Shown here: positions 8,614-23,600 of the stretch, in pieces
Layout of the letters: every line of letters begins with the position of its first letter
Numbering within the stretch: the stretch's first letter is position 1
NCBI GenBank assembly: GCA_937951685.1
Contig: CALFBG010000182.1
Span: 1 to 64,000, forward strand
DNA length: 64,000 nt
Source of the DNA: an uncultured Saprospiraceae bacterium
GTDB taxonomy: Bacteria; Bacteroidota; Bacteroidia; Chitinophagales; Saprospiraceae
Reading direction: 5' to 3'
Notes under the pieces: generated by a model
Database searches by the model: none
Told to the model about the DNA's origin: nothing
Seen by the model: only the letters and a program-made list of their open reading frames with translations
Translations under genes and position numbers: made by a program

Positions 8614-11600
8614 AGACCCGATCAAATTCCTTTGTCCTTTTCACAAGAACGACTTTGGTTTATTGATCAACTCGAAGGTAGTACACATTATCACATGCCA
8701 TTCGTCCAACGTATGTCGGGAGATTTGTCGATCAAACATTTAACCGAAGCGTTCAAAATACTAGTGAATCGTCACGAGATTTTAAGGACGGTGATGCACG
8801 AAGAAGAAGGTATTGTATATCAGCAAGTATTAGCTAAAAATCAATGGAAGCTATCCTACGAAGATCAACTCGCCGATACGAGCGAAGCAGCCTTAGCATC
8901 ATTGGTACAAGAAGAATTGGCAAAGCCTTTTAATCTTGCGAAAGATCACTTACTCCGAGTGAAAGTTGTAAAGCTTTCCGCCCAAGAAAATTTATTAATG
9001 CTCGTCTTACACCACATCGCTTCGGATGGTTGGTCTAATTCGATTTTTATTGAAGAATTAGCTGCACTTTATGCGGCGCAAAAAAGCAACAAAGCAGCAG
9101 CACTTCCTGCACTGCCGATTCAGTATGCAGATTATGCAATCTGGCAACGCAATTATTTGCAGGGAACAGTGCTAGAAAATAAATTGAACTATTGGGTTGA
9201 AAAAATGCAAGGGGCAGCAGTTTTAGATTTGCCTACTGATTTTCTACGTCCCGTTGTACAAAGTCTGAAGGGAAGTCAATTCGATTTTAAATTATCGAAG
9301 CCAGTGGCGAGTGCCTTAGAAGCACTAGCTCAACAAGAAGGAGTGACAATGTTCATGCTATTGTTATCAGCTTTCAAAACTTTGTTATTTAAATATACCC
9401 GACAAGAAGATATTACCATTGGTACACCAATTGCCAATCGGTCACAAGCAGAATTGGAATCATTAATTGGGTTTTTCGTCAATACCATTCCTTTGCGTAG
9501 CAATTTAGGGGAAAACCCTCGTTTCCACGATTTATTGACGCAAGTGAAAACAACAACACTTGACGCTTATCTACACCAAGATGTTCCTTTTGAAAAAATT
9601 GTCGAAAGGGTAGTGGAAGAGCGGGACTTAAGTCGCTCTCCTTTATTCCAAGTTATGTTTTCTTACGAAAATAATTTGGATGTTACTAAAGTTGACTTAG
9701 CGTCTAAATTGAAACTTAAGCGTTCGGAAACAGGCGAATCTGATGCATTTGCTTATGCCGTTTCTAAATTTGATTTAAGTTGTACCGTTACTAAAAATAC
9801 GGAAGGCTTGAACCTTACCTTGGAATATTGTAGTGATTTGTTCGAACCAGAAACGATGGTAAGATTGGCTGCACATTTCAACAATTTACTATCCTCCATT
9901 ATTGTTAATCCTTACGAGCGTTTAGACCAATTAGGCGTGCTTGACCTTCAAGAGACGCAACGGTTACTAACGACTTTCAACGCGACAACGAGTGCGTACA
10001 ATGAGGAAGAAACAATTTTAGATTTATTCGAAGCACAAGTATTGCAAAGTGCGAAGCGCTTAGCAATCAGTTTTGAAAATAAAGAGATTAACTATCAAAA
10101 ACTGCACGAACGTTCGAATCAACTAGCCAACTATTTACAAAAAGAGCATCCACAGTCGGAGGCTTTGATTGCGGTTTGTATGGATCGTTCGATTGACATG
10201 GTGGTTGCGCTCTTAGGTATTCTAAAGTCAGGCAATACCTATGTTCCGATTGATCCAAATTATCCACAAGAAAGAATTGCGTACATTATTGATGATGCAA
10301 AAGTGTCTTTGGCGATTTGTGATGAAAAGAACCAAGCGTACTTTGCTACAGAAGAAGGATTAACCACAATTGTCTTCGATCAACTCCAAAACAAGCTTGC
10401 GAAAACATCGAAGAAAAATGTAGTACGCAGCATTGCAATGGATCAAACGGCGTACATTATTTATACTTCTGGTTCAACGGGGAAACCCAAAGGAGTGATG
10501 ATTACGCACGGCAATATTGCAGCGTTTATGCACTGGGCACAACTAGAATTTTCGGCGAGTAATTTTGAAGTGGTTTTTGCGGGAACGTCAATTTGTTTTG
10601 ACCTTTCGCTCTTTGAAATCTTTTATACCCTAAGTGCAGGAAAGAAAATCCGCCTACTAGAAGATGGCTTAGACATTCAAAACTATCTGGCTACAGAAGA
10701 AGCGATTTTATTAAATACCGTACCGAGTGTGATGAAGACTTTGCTAGAGCAAGCAGTAGATTTGTCACAGGTGACGGTAATCAATATGGCAGGAGAACCG
10801 ATTCCATTGTACGTCCAAAATAACTTGGATTTGTCGCGGATGGAGGTACGGAACTTATATGGACCATCAGAGGATACCACTTACAGTACTTGCTACCGAA
10901 TCAAAGGCGCGGAGCATATTTTAATTGGTCAACCGCTTGCCAATACGCAAGCTTACGTCTTGGACGAGCAGCAGCAATTGGTACCGCTAGGAGCAAAAGG
11001 CGAACTCTGCTTGAGTGGAGCAGGCGTTGCTAAAGGATACTTGTATCGCCCTGAATTAACAACGGAAAAATTTATTGAAAATCCATTTTCACCCGGTGAA
11101 TTATTGTATCGCACGGGCGATTTAGTTCGTTGGTTACCTGATGGTAATTTGGACTTTTTAGGTCGAATGGATACGCAGGTGAAAATCAGAGGTTATCGAA
11201 TCGAATTAGGAGAAATTGAAACTGTTTTTCAACAATCCGAAATCGTTAAAGAAGCAGTTGTTATCGCAACGGAAGAGGAGACGGGCGTCAAAACTTTAGT
11301 CGCCTATCTAACCACAGAAGCCACTTACGACGAAGCTGCCCAAGCAGCATTGCAATTATATCTGACGACGAAGTTGCCAGATTATATGGTTCCGAATGTG
11401 ATTATGCACTTAGCAGAATTGCCTTTAACACCAAATGGGAAAGTAGATAAAAAAGCTTTGCCAAAGCCAGACTTAGCAAGCTTAACGGGAACCGCTTACG
11501 TTGCTCCTCGAACTGCATTAGAAACTCAAATCGTTACAATTTGGGAAGGACTGCTGCCCGTCGAACAAGTTGGTGTTTTTGATGATTTCTTTAAGTTGGG

Positions 11601-14600
11601 TGGACATTCTTTACTCGCCACGCGGGTGGTTTCTGCCATTCGGAAAGCCTTGAATATTGAGTTGGCAATTAAAGATTTATTTACCTATACGAACGTTGCT
11701 ACTTTAGCAGAATTTGTTAGTCAACGCGCTAAAAAATCGACGAGTCCAAAGATCATTGCTAAAAAGAGACCAGTAAAAATTCCTTTATCTTATGCACAAG
11801 AGCGCTTGTGGTTTATTGATAAATTAGAAGGCAGTACCGCGTATCATTTACCCGTTGTCCAACAAATATTTGGAACACTCGACGTCAATGCGATGTCTGA
11901 TGCTTTCCAAGAAATTGTAAACCGACACGAAGCTTTACGAACCGTTTTTGTCGGAGAAAAAGGACGCGCTTACCAAAATATATTAGCACCTAATCAGTGG
12001 AAATTAGCTTACGAGGAAATAGATGCTGATTTATCTAAAGCCGACTTAGCGGACTTAGTAACTACCGAAATCAATACGGCTTTTGATTTAACAAAAGACC
12101 ATATGCTGCGCGTAAAATTATTCAAGTTGGCAGCAGAAGAATATTTGTTGGTCTTGGTATTACATCACATCGCAGCGGATGGTTGGTCGAGCCCTATTTT
12201 CTTGGCAGAATTGTCTGCTCTGTACACAGCAAAGTTGAATAACGCAGTAGTTACACTGCCTGAATTACCAATTCAATATGCAGATTACGCTTTGTGGCAA
12301 CGCAATTATTTAACGGCGGAACAATTAGATGAAAAATTAGGATATTGGGAGACACAACTCGCGGGAACGGAAGTATTAAATATACCAACAGACTTCGTTC
12401 GTCCTGCCGTACAAAGTAAAGCAGGAAAGCATTTTAAATATAGTTTAGAGGGCGCACTGGCTACACAATTGCAAGATTTGTCACAAGAAATGGGCGTTAC
12501 GATGTTTATGTTGCTCTTGTCGAGTTTCAAAGTATTGCTACATAAATATACCGGACAAACCGACATTACGGTAGGTACACCAGTCGCGAATCGAACGCAA
12601 CAAGAATTAGAAGGACTTATTGGTTTCTTTGTGAATACACTGGTTTTACGCAGTGACTTAGAAGCAAATCCGAGCTTTACAGCATTATTAGCGAATGTTA
12701 AAGAAACAACTTTATCGGCTTATCAAAATCAAGAAGTTCCTTTTGAGCAAATTGTGGATCGAGTAGTGACTACGCGAGATAGGAGCCGAACGCCCTTGTT
12801 TCAAGTCATGTTTACGTACGAAAATGATCCAACGCCTTTAACTTTCGAATTAGGGGATTCGCTTGACACTACATTAGCTTCCGACGAATTCATCGCTACG
12901 GAAACAGCTAAATTTGATTTAACGCTAACCGTTACGACCGTTAACGATAACGTGGAGTGTCACGTTGAATATTGTAGTGCTCTATTCTTGCCGGAGACCA
13001 TCACTCGCATGATGCAACATTTTGAAAGTTTACTTTCTACGATCGTTGCCAATCCTAACCAAACGCTTGATCAGTTGAATATGCTCAGCGATCAAGAGCG
13101 GACGCAAATACTCAAAGACTTTAATACTACGCAACGGACTTATCCCAAAGCGCAAACCATTCTGGACCTCTTTGGCGCGCAAGTTCTTGAAAGACCTAAG
13201 CAAATTGCAATCAGTTTTGCAGGAACGAGCCTGACTTACGAGGCTTTGGATAAAAAGTCTAATCAATTAGCACACTATTTAGTGAAACAAGGCGTCCAGC
13301 CAGATAGCTTAGTTGGTGTCTGTTTGGATCGTTCCCTCGAATTGGTAATTAGTTTACTCGCGATTCAAAAAACGGGTGCGGCTTACGTTCCCATTGATCC
13401 CGCTTATCCTTTAGATCGAATTAGCTATACTTTATCTGATGCAAACTGTGAGGTTCTATTAGGAAAAGAAGATTTAGCAGCGCAATTAGCGGAGCAGCTT
13501 TCGACCAAGATCATTAAGCTTAATACTTTGTTGAAAAAGGCTTCTTTTGCCAAAGAATCTTCAACGCCACTTAATGTCAAAGTGAGTGCGGATCAATTAG
13601 CGTACGTTATCTATACTTCTGGTTCAACTGGATTTCCAAAAGGAGTATTGATTCAACACCAGTCTTTAAACAATCTAATTCATTGGCACCTCGAAGCTTA
13701 TCAAGTATCTCCAGAGAGTCGAACAACTTTAATGGCAGGTGTCGGATTTGATGCTTCGGTTTGGGAACTCTGGCCTTATCTAGCCGTAGGAGCTTCGGTT
13801 TATATTGTAAATGAAGAAGATCGTTTCTCGGTAGATTCATTATTGAATTTTTACCAGCGCAATCAGATTACCCACAGTTTCCAAGCGACAGCTTTAGTAC
13901 CTGATTTTGTCGAAATTTCTCGTGGCAAAGCATTGGATTTACAATTTTTACTAACGGGAGGAGATAGTCTAGGCGCAATTGCGGTAGATGGTTTATCTTA
14001 TCAATTGGTCAATAATTACGGTCCTACGGAGAATACTGTGGTAACGAGTTATTACCCCATGCAGGCTACCGATCAGTTTAGTAACCCACCGATTGGGAAA
14101 CCAATTAATAACGTTTCTATCTACTTATTAGATGCGTACGAAAATCTAGTGCCGATCGGTGTAGTCGGAGAGCTTTGTATTGCTGGAGATAGTTTAGCTT
14201 TAGGTTATCTCAACCGGGAAGACCTCACGGAAGAAAAATTTATTAGCTATCAACTTACGGAAACAGAAACGGTTCGACTTTACAAAACGGGCGATTTAGC
14301 ACGTTGGTTACCCGATGGTAATATTGCTTTCTTGGGTCGGAAAGATTTGCAAGTAAAAATTCGAGGATATCGAATTGAATTGGGTGAGATCGAAGCGCAG
14401 TTACAAGCACTAGAAGAAGTTCACCAAAGCGTAGTTATTGCGAAAGCAGATCCAATGGGTAATAAGCGACTCGTTGCTTATCTCGTGGGAGTGGAAGCTA
14501 ATTTAGACACAGCTGCCATCAAACTACAGTTAAGTAATAAGTTGCCAGGTTATATGGTTCCATCGGTTATGATGGAATTAGAAAAATTGCCCTTAAATGC

Positions 14601-17600
14601 CAATGGAAAGTTAGATAAAAAAGCACTCCCTAAAGTAGATCTTACCAAATTATCTACCCAAGCTTACGTCGCTCCTAGAGACGAAAACGAAACTACTCTC
14701 GTAGAGATTTGGAAGACCTTATTACCAATTGAAAAAATTGGTGTTTATGATAACTTTTTCGAATTGGGTGGACATTCTCTATTGGCTACCCGAGTCGTTT
14801 CTGCGATTCGTCAACAATTAAATATTGAATTGGCGATTAAAGATCTATTTGCTTATCCAAGCGTTGCTACACTTGCCGCATACATTCAGCAAACGGGACA
14901 AAAGAGTACTGTAACGAAGATTGTACCGCAAGTTCGACCCGCACAAATCCCTTTATCATATGCACAAGAACGGTTGTGGTTTATTGATAAATTTGAAGGG
15001 AGTACACAATATCACTTACCCTTAGTGCAAAAAATAAATGGTGCACTAGACCAAGTCGCATTAACTTTTGCTTTACGGGAAATGGTAAACCGACACGAAG
15101 TTTTACGCACCGTCTATAAAGCAGAAAATGGTAAAGCTTATCAGGAAATATTGGCACCGGGGCAGTGGGAAATGGGCTATGAAGATTTGTCAAACGGAGA
15201 ATCAGAAGAAGTACTTAGGAATTGTATTGACGGGAGCCTAAAACAAGCCTTTGATCTAGCACAAGATCATATGCTTCGTGCTAAATTAATCAAACGTTCC
15301 ACCTCGGAGTATTTGTTGGTGATCGTTTTACACCACATTGCAGCGGATGGTTGGTCCAGTCCAATTTTCTTAGAAGAATTAGAAGTATTATACACGGCGA
15401 AGTCGAAAGGAGAAGTAGCCGAATTACCAGCTTTAGCGATTCAGTATGCAGATTATTCAATTTGGCAGCGAGACTACTTTGAGACCAATTTGTTAGCCGA
15501 AAAAATGGAATATTGGAAAACGAATCTGCAAGATTTGGAGTACCTAGACCTTCCTACTGATTTTGCGCGTCCACCCGTACAAAGTACGGAGGGGGCTACC
15601 TTGACGGTTGACCTTCCCGCAAATTTGACCAAAGCATTAAAAGCCTTGGCGAAGCAAGAAGGAGCGACGCTTTTTATGGTAATGCTCACTGCTTTTAAAG
15701 TTTTATTATATCGTTATAGCAAACAAGAAGATATTTGTGTAGGAATGCCAATTGCGAATCGTACGCAAGCAGCGGTAGAACCTTTAATCGGTTTCTTTGT
15801 CAATACTTTAGCAATACGTACAGATCTGAGTGGTCAACCCAGTTTCCAAAACTTGCTTGCTCAAATCAAAACGAATACTCTAGCAGCTTACGCAAATCAA
15901 GAAGTTCCTTTTGAGAAAATCGTAGATCAAGTTGTTGAAAAACGGGATATGAGTCGTAGCCCGATTTTCCAAGTGATGTTTGCGATGCAAAATTTGAGCT
16001 CAAACCTAGAATTTGATTTTGGAGGTTTACAAGCAACCGTCGAAGAAGTAACACCAGAACAAGCACTTTTTGATCTTTCCTTCGATGTCTTAGACACGAA
16101 CGGAGAATTAACCCTGATTGTAGAATACTGTACGGCCTTATATCGGACGAGTACGATTGAACGAATGCTTTCTCAGTATCAAGTTTTGCTGGCTTCCGTA
16201 GTAGAAAACGCAACGCAAGAGATTACGAGCTTAAATTTACTAGATGTTGTAGAACTAAAAATGCTACAGGACTTTAATCCTAGTAAAGTTGACTTGCCAC
16301 AGCAAAAAACAATTTTAGATTTATTTGCGGTACAGCAAAAACGTACACCAAATCATATCGCGGTAGTATACGAAGAAACGAGCTTGAGTTACCAAGCATT
16401 GGAGCAAACATCAAATCAGTTAGCGCATTATTTGCAAAAGCAAGGCGTCAAATCAGGAGATTTAGTCGTCCTAACCTTGGATCGTTCCGTGGAGATGATT
16501 GTAAGTGTACTTGCAGTGTTGAAAGCAGGCGCTGCTTACGTTCCCGTAGATAGTACTTTTCCGCAAGATCGAATCGATTACATCCTTGAGGATACAGCAG
16601 CAAAGTATATTGTTTGCCATGAGCAAAATAGAAAATTCTTTGCGGAGCATGAGGCGAATTGTCATTTAATCTCTTTAGAAAAAAATAAAAAAGCCATCGC
16701 AAAAATGTCGATGGAATTACCCCAAATTGAACTTACTCGACAGGACTTAGCTTATGTGATTTATACCTCAGGTTCTACGGGAAAACCGAAAGGTGTTTTA
16801 GTAGAACATTTTGGGTTGGTCAATATGGCTTACGGTTGGCAATCAGATTATCACTTGGATGAGACGACTCGGTTGTTGCAAATGGCGAGTATCTCTTTTG
16901 ATGTTTTTGCGGGAGATTTCTGCAGAACGATACTTTTTGGTGGGCAATTAGTTATTTGTCCAGAGGAGGTTCGCATGGATGCATCCGCCTTGTATGAATT
17001 GATGCATCAATATCGCATCAATATTTTAGAAGTAACGCCAGCGCTAGGAGTTTCATTAATGGATTACCTCTTCGAAAACGATTTGGATATCTCGTTTATG
17101 AACTTGCTAATCTTGGGCTCGGATGTTTGTCACGTGAAAGATTTTTTACGGTTGCACGAACGGTACGGTGCTCAAATGAGAATTATTAATAGTTATGGTA
17201 CCACGGAAACGACAATTGATAGTTCTTATTTCGAATTACAAAATTTAGCAGAATTAGAAGGACTGGCGGTGATGCCAATTGGTAAGCCCATTCAGAATAC
17301 GGAGTTTTATATTTTAGACGAATTCTTACAAGTAGTACCCATTGGAGTCGTAGGAGAGTTAGTCATTGGCGGAGATGGTATCGCACAAGGATATTTAAAC
17401 AATCCAGTGCTAACCGCTGAAAAATTTATTCAAAGTCCTTTTGACGCTACGCAAAGATTATATAGAACCGGAGATTTAGCTAAATATTTACCAGATGGAA
17501 ATGTAGCCTTTTTAGGAAGAAATGATGATCAAGTTAAAATCCGAGGATTTAGAATTGAATTAGGAGAGATTGAGCGAGTTTTAGAAACTTGTACAGAAGT

Positions 17601-20600
17601 TAGCCAGTGTGTTGTTGCTGCTAAAGAAGTAGTGCCGGGAAGTAAGTCGATTCTTGCGTACGTCGTACCAGCGGAAAACGGTTTCCAAAAAGCGACGATT
17701 GAAGCATATCTCAAATCGCATTTACCCAGCTACATGATTCCGCAGTTCATCATGGAGTTAGCGACACTTCCTTTAAGTAAAAACGGTAAAGTCAACCGAA
17801 AGGCTTTACCGCTGCCGGACGTTTCAGCCCTACAGCTCGAAACCTACGTGGCGCCTACCACAGCAGTAGAACTTTTACTAGCTTCCGTATGGTCAGATTT
17901 ATTGAACGTAGAGAAAATAGGTATTCATGATAATTTCTTTGAATTAGGAGGACATTCCCTTTTAGTGACGAGATTGGTCTCTGCGATTCGTAAAAAACTA
18001 GGAAAAGAAATTGCCATCCGAACCGTATTTTTAGCGCCAACTATTGCGGGCTTAGCTACTCACCTCGAAGAGCAAGCAGTAGATACTACTTTACCAATAA
18101 TTTCGGCAGTAGATCGACCTGAAAAAATCCCTTTATCTTTCGCCCAAGAACGACTTTGGTTTATTGATAAATTAGAAGGTAGTACCCACTACCACTTACC
18201 ACTCGTTCAAAGAATGTCTGGAGCGATTGATCAAGCGGCACTAGCGTATGCTTTCCAAGAGATTGTAAATCGACACGAAGCCTTGCGAACTGTTTTTGTG
18301 GAGGAAGAAGGTCAAGCTTACCAACAGATTTTAGCAAAGGGACAGTGGAATTTAGCCTACGAAGAAGTAACAGATACTGCAAGCGAAAATTTAGATGAAG
18401 TCATCTCTACGGAACTGAGTCGAGCATTTGATTTATCCAAAGATCATATGCTGCGCGTCAAGTTATTGAAGCTAACGGAAGAAGAATATTTGCTAATTTT
18501 AACGATGCACCACATTGCAGCGGATGGTTGGTCAACGCCTATCTTCCTAGAGGAATTAGCAGTATTATACACTGCGAAATTGAAGGGCGTAGCAGCTGAG
18601 TTACCAGCCTTAGCTATTCAATATGCAGATTATGCAATTTGGCAACGAGCATATTTTGAGACGACTACCTTGGATGCCAAAATGGAATATTGGAAGACTA
18701 ATCTTCAAGATTTAGAATACCTCAATCTTCCTACTGATTTTGCTCGTCCACCCGTACAAAGTAGCGCAGGTGCTACACTGACGATTGACCTTCCTGAGGC
18801 TTTGAGTACGCAATTAAATGCCTTGGCGAAACAAGAAGCGGCAACCCTCTTCATGGTGATGCTCGCTACCTTTAAAGTCTTATTGTATCGGTATAGCAAA
18901 CAAGAAGATATTTGTGTAGGAATGCCGATTGCGAATCGTACGCAAGCAGAAATAGAACCTTTAATTGGTTTCTTTGTCAATACTTTAGTGATTCGTACGG
19001 ATCTTAGTGGTCAACCTAGTTTTAAAAATTTACTAGCGCAAATTAAAACGAATACCCTAGCGGCTTACGCGAATCAAGAAGTTCCTTTTGAGAAAATCGT
19101 AGATCAAGTTGTTGAAAAGCGGGATATGAGTCGTAGCCCGATCTTTCAGGTCATGTTTGCCATGCAAAGCATAGATTCAATCGCGTTCGACTTTGGTGGG
19201 TTGCAAGCATCCGTCGAAGAAGTAGCGCGCAAGCAAGCATTCTTTGATCTTTCTTTTGACGTCCTAGATGAGAATGGGAAATTAACACTCGTCGTAGAAT
19301 ATTGCACGGATTTATACCGAGAGCATACAATTGCACGAATGCTGTCTCAGTATCAAACTTTACTAACTTCAGTGGTAGAAAATGCTACGCAAAATATTGC
19401 TCAGCTAAATCTATTAGATGTCAAAGAAGTACAAACCTTACAAGCGTTTAACCCACTCAAAGTTGACTTACCACAGCAAGAAACGATTTTAGATTTATTT
19501 GAGCGACAACAAAAACGTACGCCAAACAATATCGCGGTAGTATGTGGAGAAACGAGTTTGAGCTATCAAGCATTAGAACAAGCCTCAAATCAGTTAGCGC
19601 ATTATTTACAAAAGAAAGGGATCGCCGTAGGAGATTTAGTAATCCTTACCTTGGACCGTTCCGTAGAGATGATCGTGAGTGTACTTGCCGTCTTGAAAGC
19701 AGGCGCGGCTTACGTTCCCGTAGATAGTACTTTCCCACAAGAGCGAATTGATTATATCCTCACAGATACTGCGGCAAAATACGTAATTTGTCACGAGAAA
19801 AATAGAAAATTCTTTACCTCAAAGACTAAGCAGCCTCATTTAATTTCTTTAGAAAAAAATAAAAAAGCCATCGCAAAAATGTCGATGGAATTACCAAAAG
19901 TTGAACTGCGTCAACAGGATTTGGCTTACGTGATTTATACCTCGGGCTCTACCGGAAAACCGAAAGGTGTTCTCGTAGAACATTTTGGTTTGATCAACAT
20001 GGTCTATAGTTGTAAATCAGATTATCAACTGGATGAGACGACTCGTTTGTTACAAATTGCAAGTATCTCTTTTGATGTTTTTGTTGGTGATTTTTGTAAG
20101 ACGATACTTTTTGGTGGTCAATTAATTATTTGTCCAGAGGAGGCTCGGATGGATGTCGCTGCCTTGTATCAATTGATGCTCGAACATCGCATTAATATTT
20201 TAGATTTAACGCCTGCATTAGGTGTTTCCTTAATGGATTATATTTTTGAGCGAGACTTGGATGTCTCTTTTGTGAACTTATTAATTGTAGGTTCTGATGT
20301 CTGCTACGCGAAGGATTTCTTACGGTTACACGAACGCTACGGTGCTCAAATGAGAATCCTTAATGCTTATGGTACGACGGAGACGACGATCGATAGTTCT
20401 TATTTCGAATTACAAAGCTTAGCAGATTTAGAAGGATTGGCAGTAGTACCCATTGGTAAGCCTATTCAAAATACGGAGTTTCATATCTTAGATGAATTTT
20501 TGCAAGTAGTGCCAATCGGAGTTGTAGGAGAGTTAGTGATCGGTGGTGCCAGCCTTGCGCGGGGTTATTTAAATAATCCTGACTTAACGGCTGAAAAATT

Positions 20601-23600
20601 TATTGAAAGTCCATTTGATCCTACTCAGAGACTATATAAAACAGGTGACCTTGGTAAATTTTTACTAGATGGAAATGTAGCCTTTTTAGGAAGGAATGAT
20701 GATCAAGTTAAGATTCGAGGATTTAGAATTGAACTGGGGGAAATTGAACGGGTCTTAGAAACTTGTGCACAAGTGAGTCAGTGTGTTGTCGCAGCCAAAG
20801 AAGTTACACCGGGAAATAAATCTATCGTGGCTTACGTGGTACCAACAGAAAATGATTTTCAAAAAGGTACGATTGAAGACTACCTCAAAGAGCAGTTGCC
20901 AAATTATATGATTCCACAGTTTATTTTGGAATTAGCAGTACTCCCGCTCAGCAAGAATGGAAAAGTCAATCGGAAAGCTTTACCAATGCCAGACGTTTCC
21001 GAGATGCGCGCCGAAACCTACGTCGCACCTAGTACGGAAACCGAATTGTTATTGGCTAAGATCTGGTCAGATTTATTACAAATAGATACCGTAAGTATTC
21101 ACGATAATTTCTTTGAATTAGGTGGACACTCGCTGTTGGTAACAAAAATAGTTGCCGCGATTCGGAAAAACATCGGTAAAGAAATTGCGATTCAAGACGT
21201 ATTCCTCCATCCAACGATTGCAGGCTTAGCTACTTTTATTACCCAGCAGGCAGCAGATACCGCACTACCAAAAGTTACCGTGCAAGAACGACCAACACGG
21301 ATACCATTATCCTTTTCGCAAGAACGGCTTTGGTTTATCGACCAGTTGGAAGGAAGTACACATTATCATTTACCAACCTTACAATACTTGGGGAGTGATT
21401 TAAATCAGGAAGCATTAGCATTAGCTTTCCAAAAACTAGTTAATCGCCACGAGGTATTGCGGACCGTTTTTCACGAAGAGCATGGACAAGCCTATCAGTT
21501 GCTACTACCCGAAAATACTTGGCAGTTACAATACGAAGAAAAAGCGACGGCATTACAACCAGCAGCAATTCATGCAATGATTGAAACTGAAATTAATCGT
21601 GCCTTCGATTTATCTCAAGATCATATGTTACGAGCGACTTTAGTGAAAATGGTCGACGGAGATTATTTGTTAATCCTAGTCGTTCATCACATCGCTTCGG
21701 ATGGTTGGTCAACACCAATCTTATTAGAAGAATTATTAACGTTCTACCAAGCCGCACTCGAAAACCGTTCCGCTAACTTAGCGCCACTTGCAATTCAATA
21801 TGCAGACTACGCAATGTGGCAACGTCAGCATTTATCGGGAGAACTGCTAGACCAGAAACTGGCGTACTGGGAAGAACAATTGAAGGGCTTAGATACTTTA
21901 AATATTCCTACCGACTTCCCGAGACCTAGTGTGCAAAGTGTGAAAGGGAAACGGCTTAGTTTTACGCTAGAGCAAGACTTATCTGCTCAATTGCAAGGTT
22001 TCGCGCAGCAAGAAGGTGTCACGATGTTTATGTTGATGCTCACGCTACTCAAAGTCTTATTGTATCGGTACACTGGACAGACGGATGTTACAATCGGTAG
22101 TCCAGTTGCAAATCGTACACAGGCTGAGATTGAAAGCTTGATTGGCTTTTTTGTCAATACGCTTACCTTACGCAGTGACTTATCCGGTAATCCTTTATTT
22201 AAAGAATTACTTGCACAGGTAAAAACAAAAACCCTAACGGCTTACGATCACCAAGAAGTCCCTTTTGAAAAAATTGTGGATCGGGTGGTAAAAGGTAGAG
22301 ACTTGAGCCGTACACCACTTTTTCAAGTCTTATTTGCTTACGGGAATGAGGCAGATAAAACAATCGAAGATGCATTTGCAGCGATGACTGTTCCGGAGAA
22401 TGCTGGACAGCAATTACAAGCAAAGAATGCAAGCCTGAATGAAACGGTAGACAATGAAGGTGCTAAATTTGACCTGAGTATTAACGTCTCGGAAAAAGAA
22501 GGCAATTTAGTAGTGTCGATCTTATATTGTAGTGACTTATTCTTGGCAACTACCATTGAAAGAATGGGCGTTCATTTTAACAATTTGATCCGAACGGTCG
22601 TTGCTGACCCAGTGCAGTCCATCCAAACTTATCCGATGATGACTGAGCAGGAAACGCAACAACTGTTGGTTGATTTTAATAAAACGGCAACGCCGTATCC
22701 TGAAAATATGACGCTCGTTGATCTGTTCCGCGGTCAACTCGGTTTGCATCCTAATAAAGCAGCGCTCAGTTTTGAGGGAACAACTTTGACTTATCAAGAC
22801 TTAGAAGATCGTTCGAATCAGTTAGCACATTTCCTCAGAGAGAGTGGGGTGCAAGAAGAAGATTTGATTTGTATCTGCTTAGATCGCTCGATTGAAATGA
22901 TCGTGAGTTTGCTCGGCGTCCTTAAGGCGAGTGCCGCTTATGTCCCGATTGCGCCAGATTATCCACAACAGCGGATTAATTTCATCTTAGCGGATACGAA
23001 AGCCAAAGTGGTCATTACGGCTAAAAAGTATCGTCCTACTTTTATCGAGAACGAAGCAGTTGCGATGATCTTCATTGATGATCTAAAAGAATTAGAACAA
23101 TATCCAACTACCGCATTGGTTACTAAACCAGCAGTGAATAACCTTGCTTACATTATTTATACTTCTGGGTCGACAGGAAAACCGAAAGGTGTACAAGTAG
23201 AACACGCTTCGGTGGTGAACGAACTTTGCTTCTATTCGAGAACCTATGGCGTTGATTATTCGGATCGACATTTGCTTTTGGCGAATTACGTTTTTGATGC
23301 CTCGGTAGAACAAATATTCTTACCCTTAACGCACGGTGTACATCTAGACTTAGTGTCTAAAATGGATATGCTGGATCCGGTATTCCTAGACCAATTTATT
23401 CAGGAAAAAGGAATCACTCACCTTCACGGTACGCCCGCGTTACTACAAACGATTAGAGCAAATACTTATGAGTCGGTGAAGCGCGTTTGTGCTGGAGGAG
23501 AACTTTGTACGGAAGCGTTAGCACAATCATGGGGAACAGAAGTTCAGTTTTTCAATAAGTACGGTCCGACGGAAACTACGATCAGTTCTAGTTATCACCG

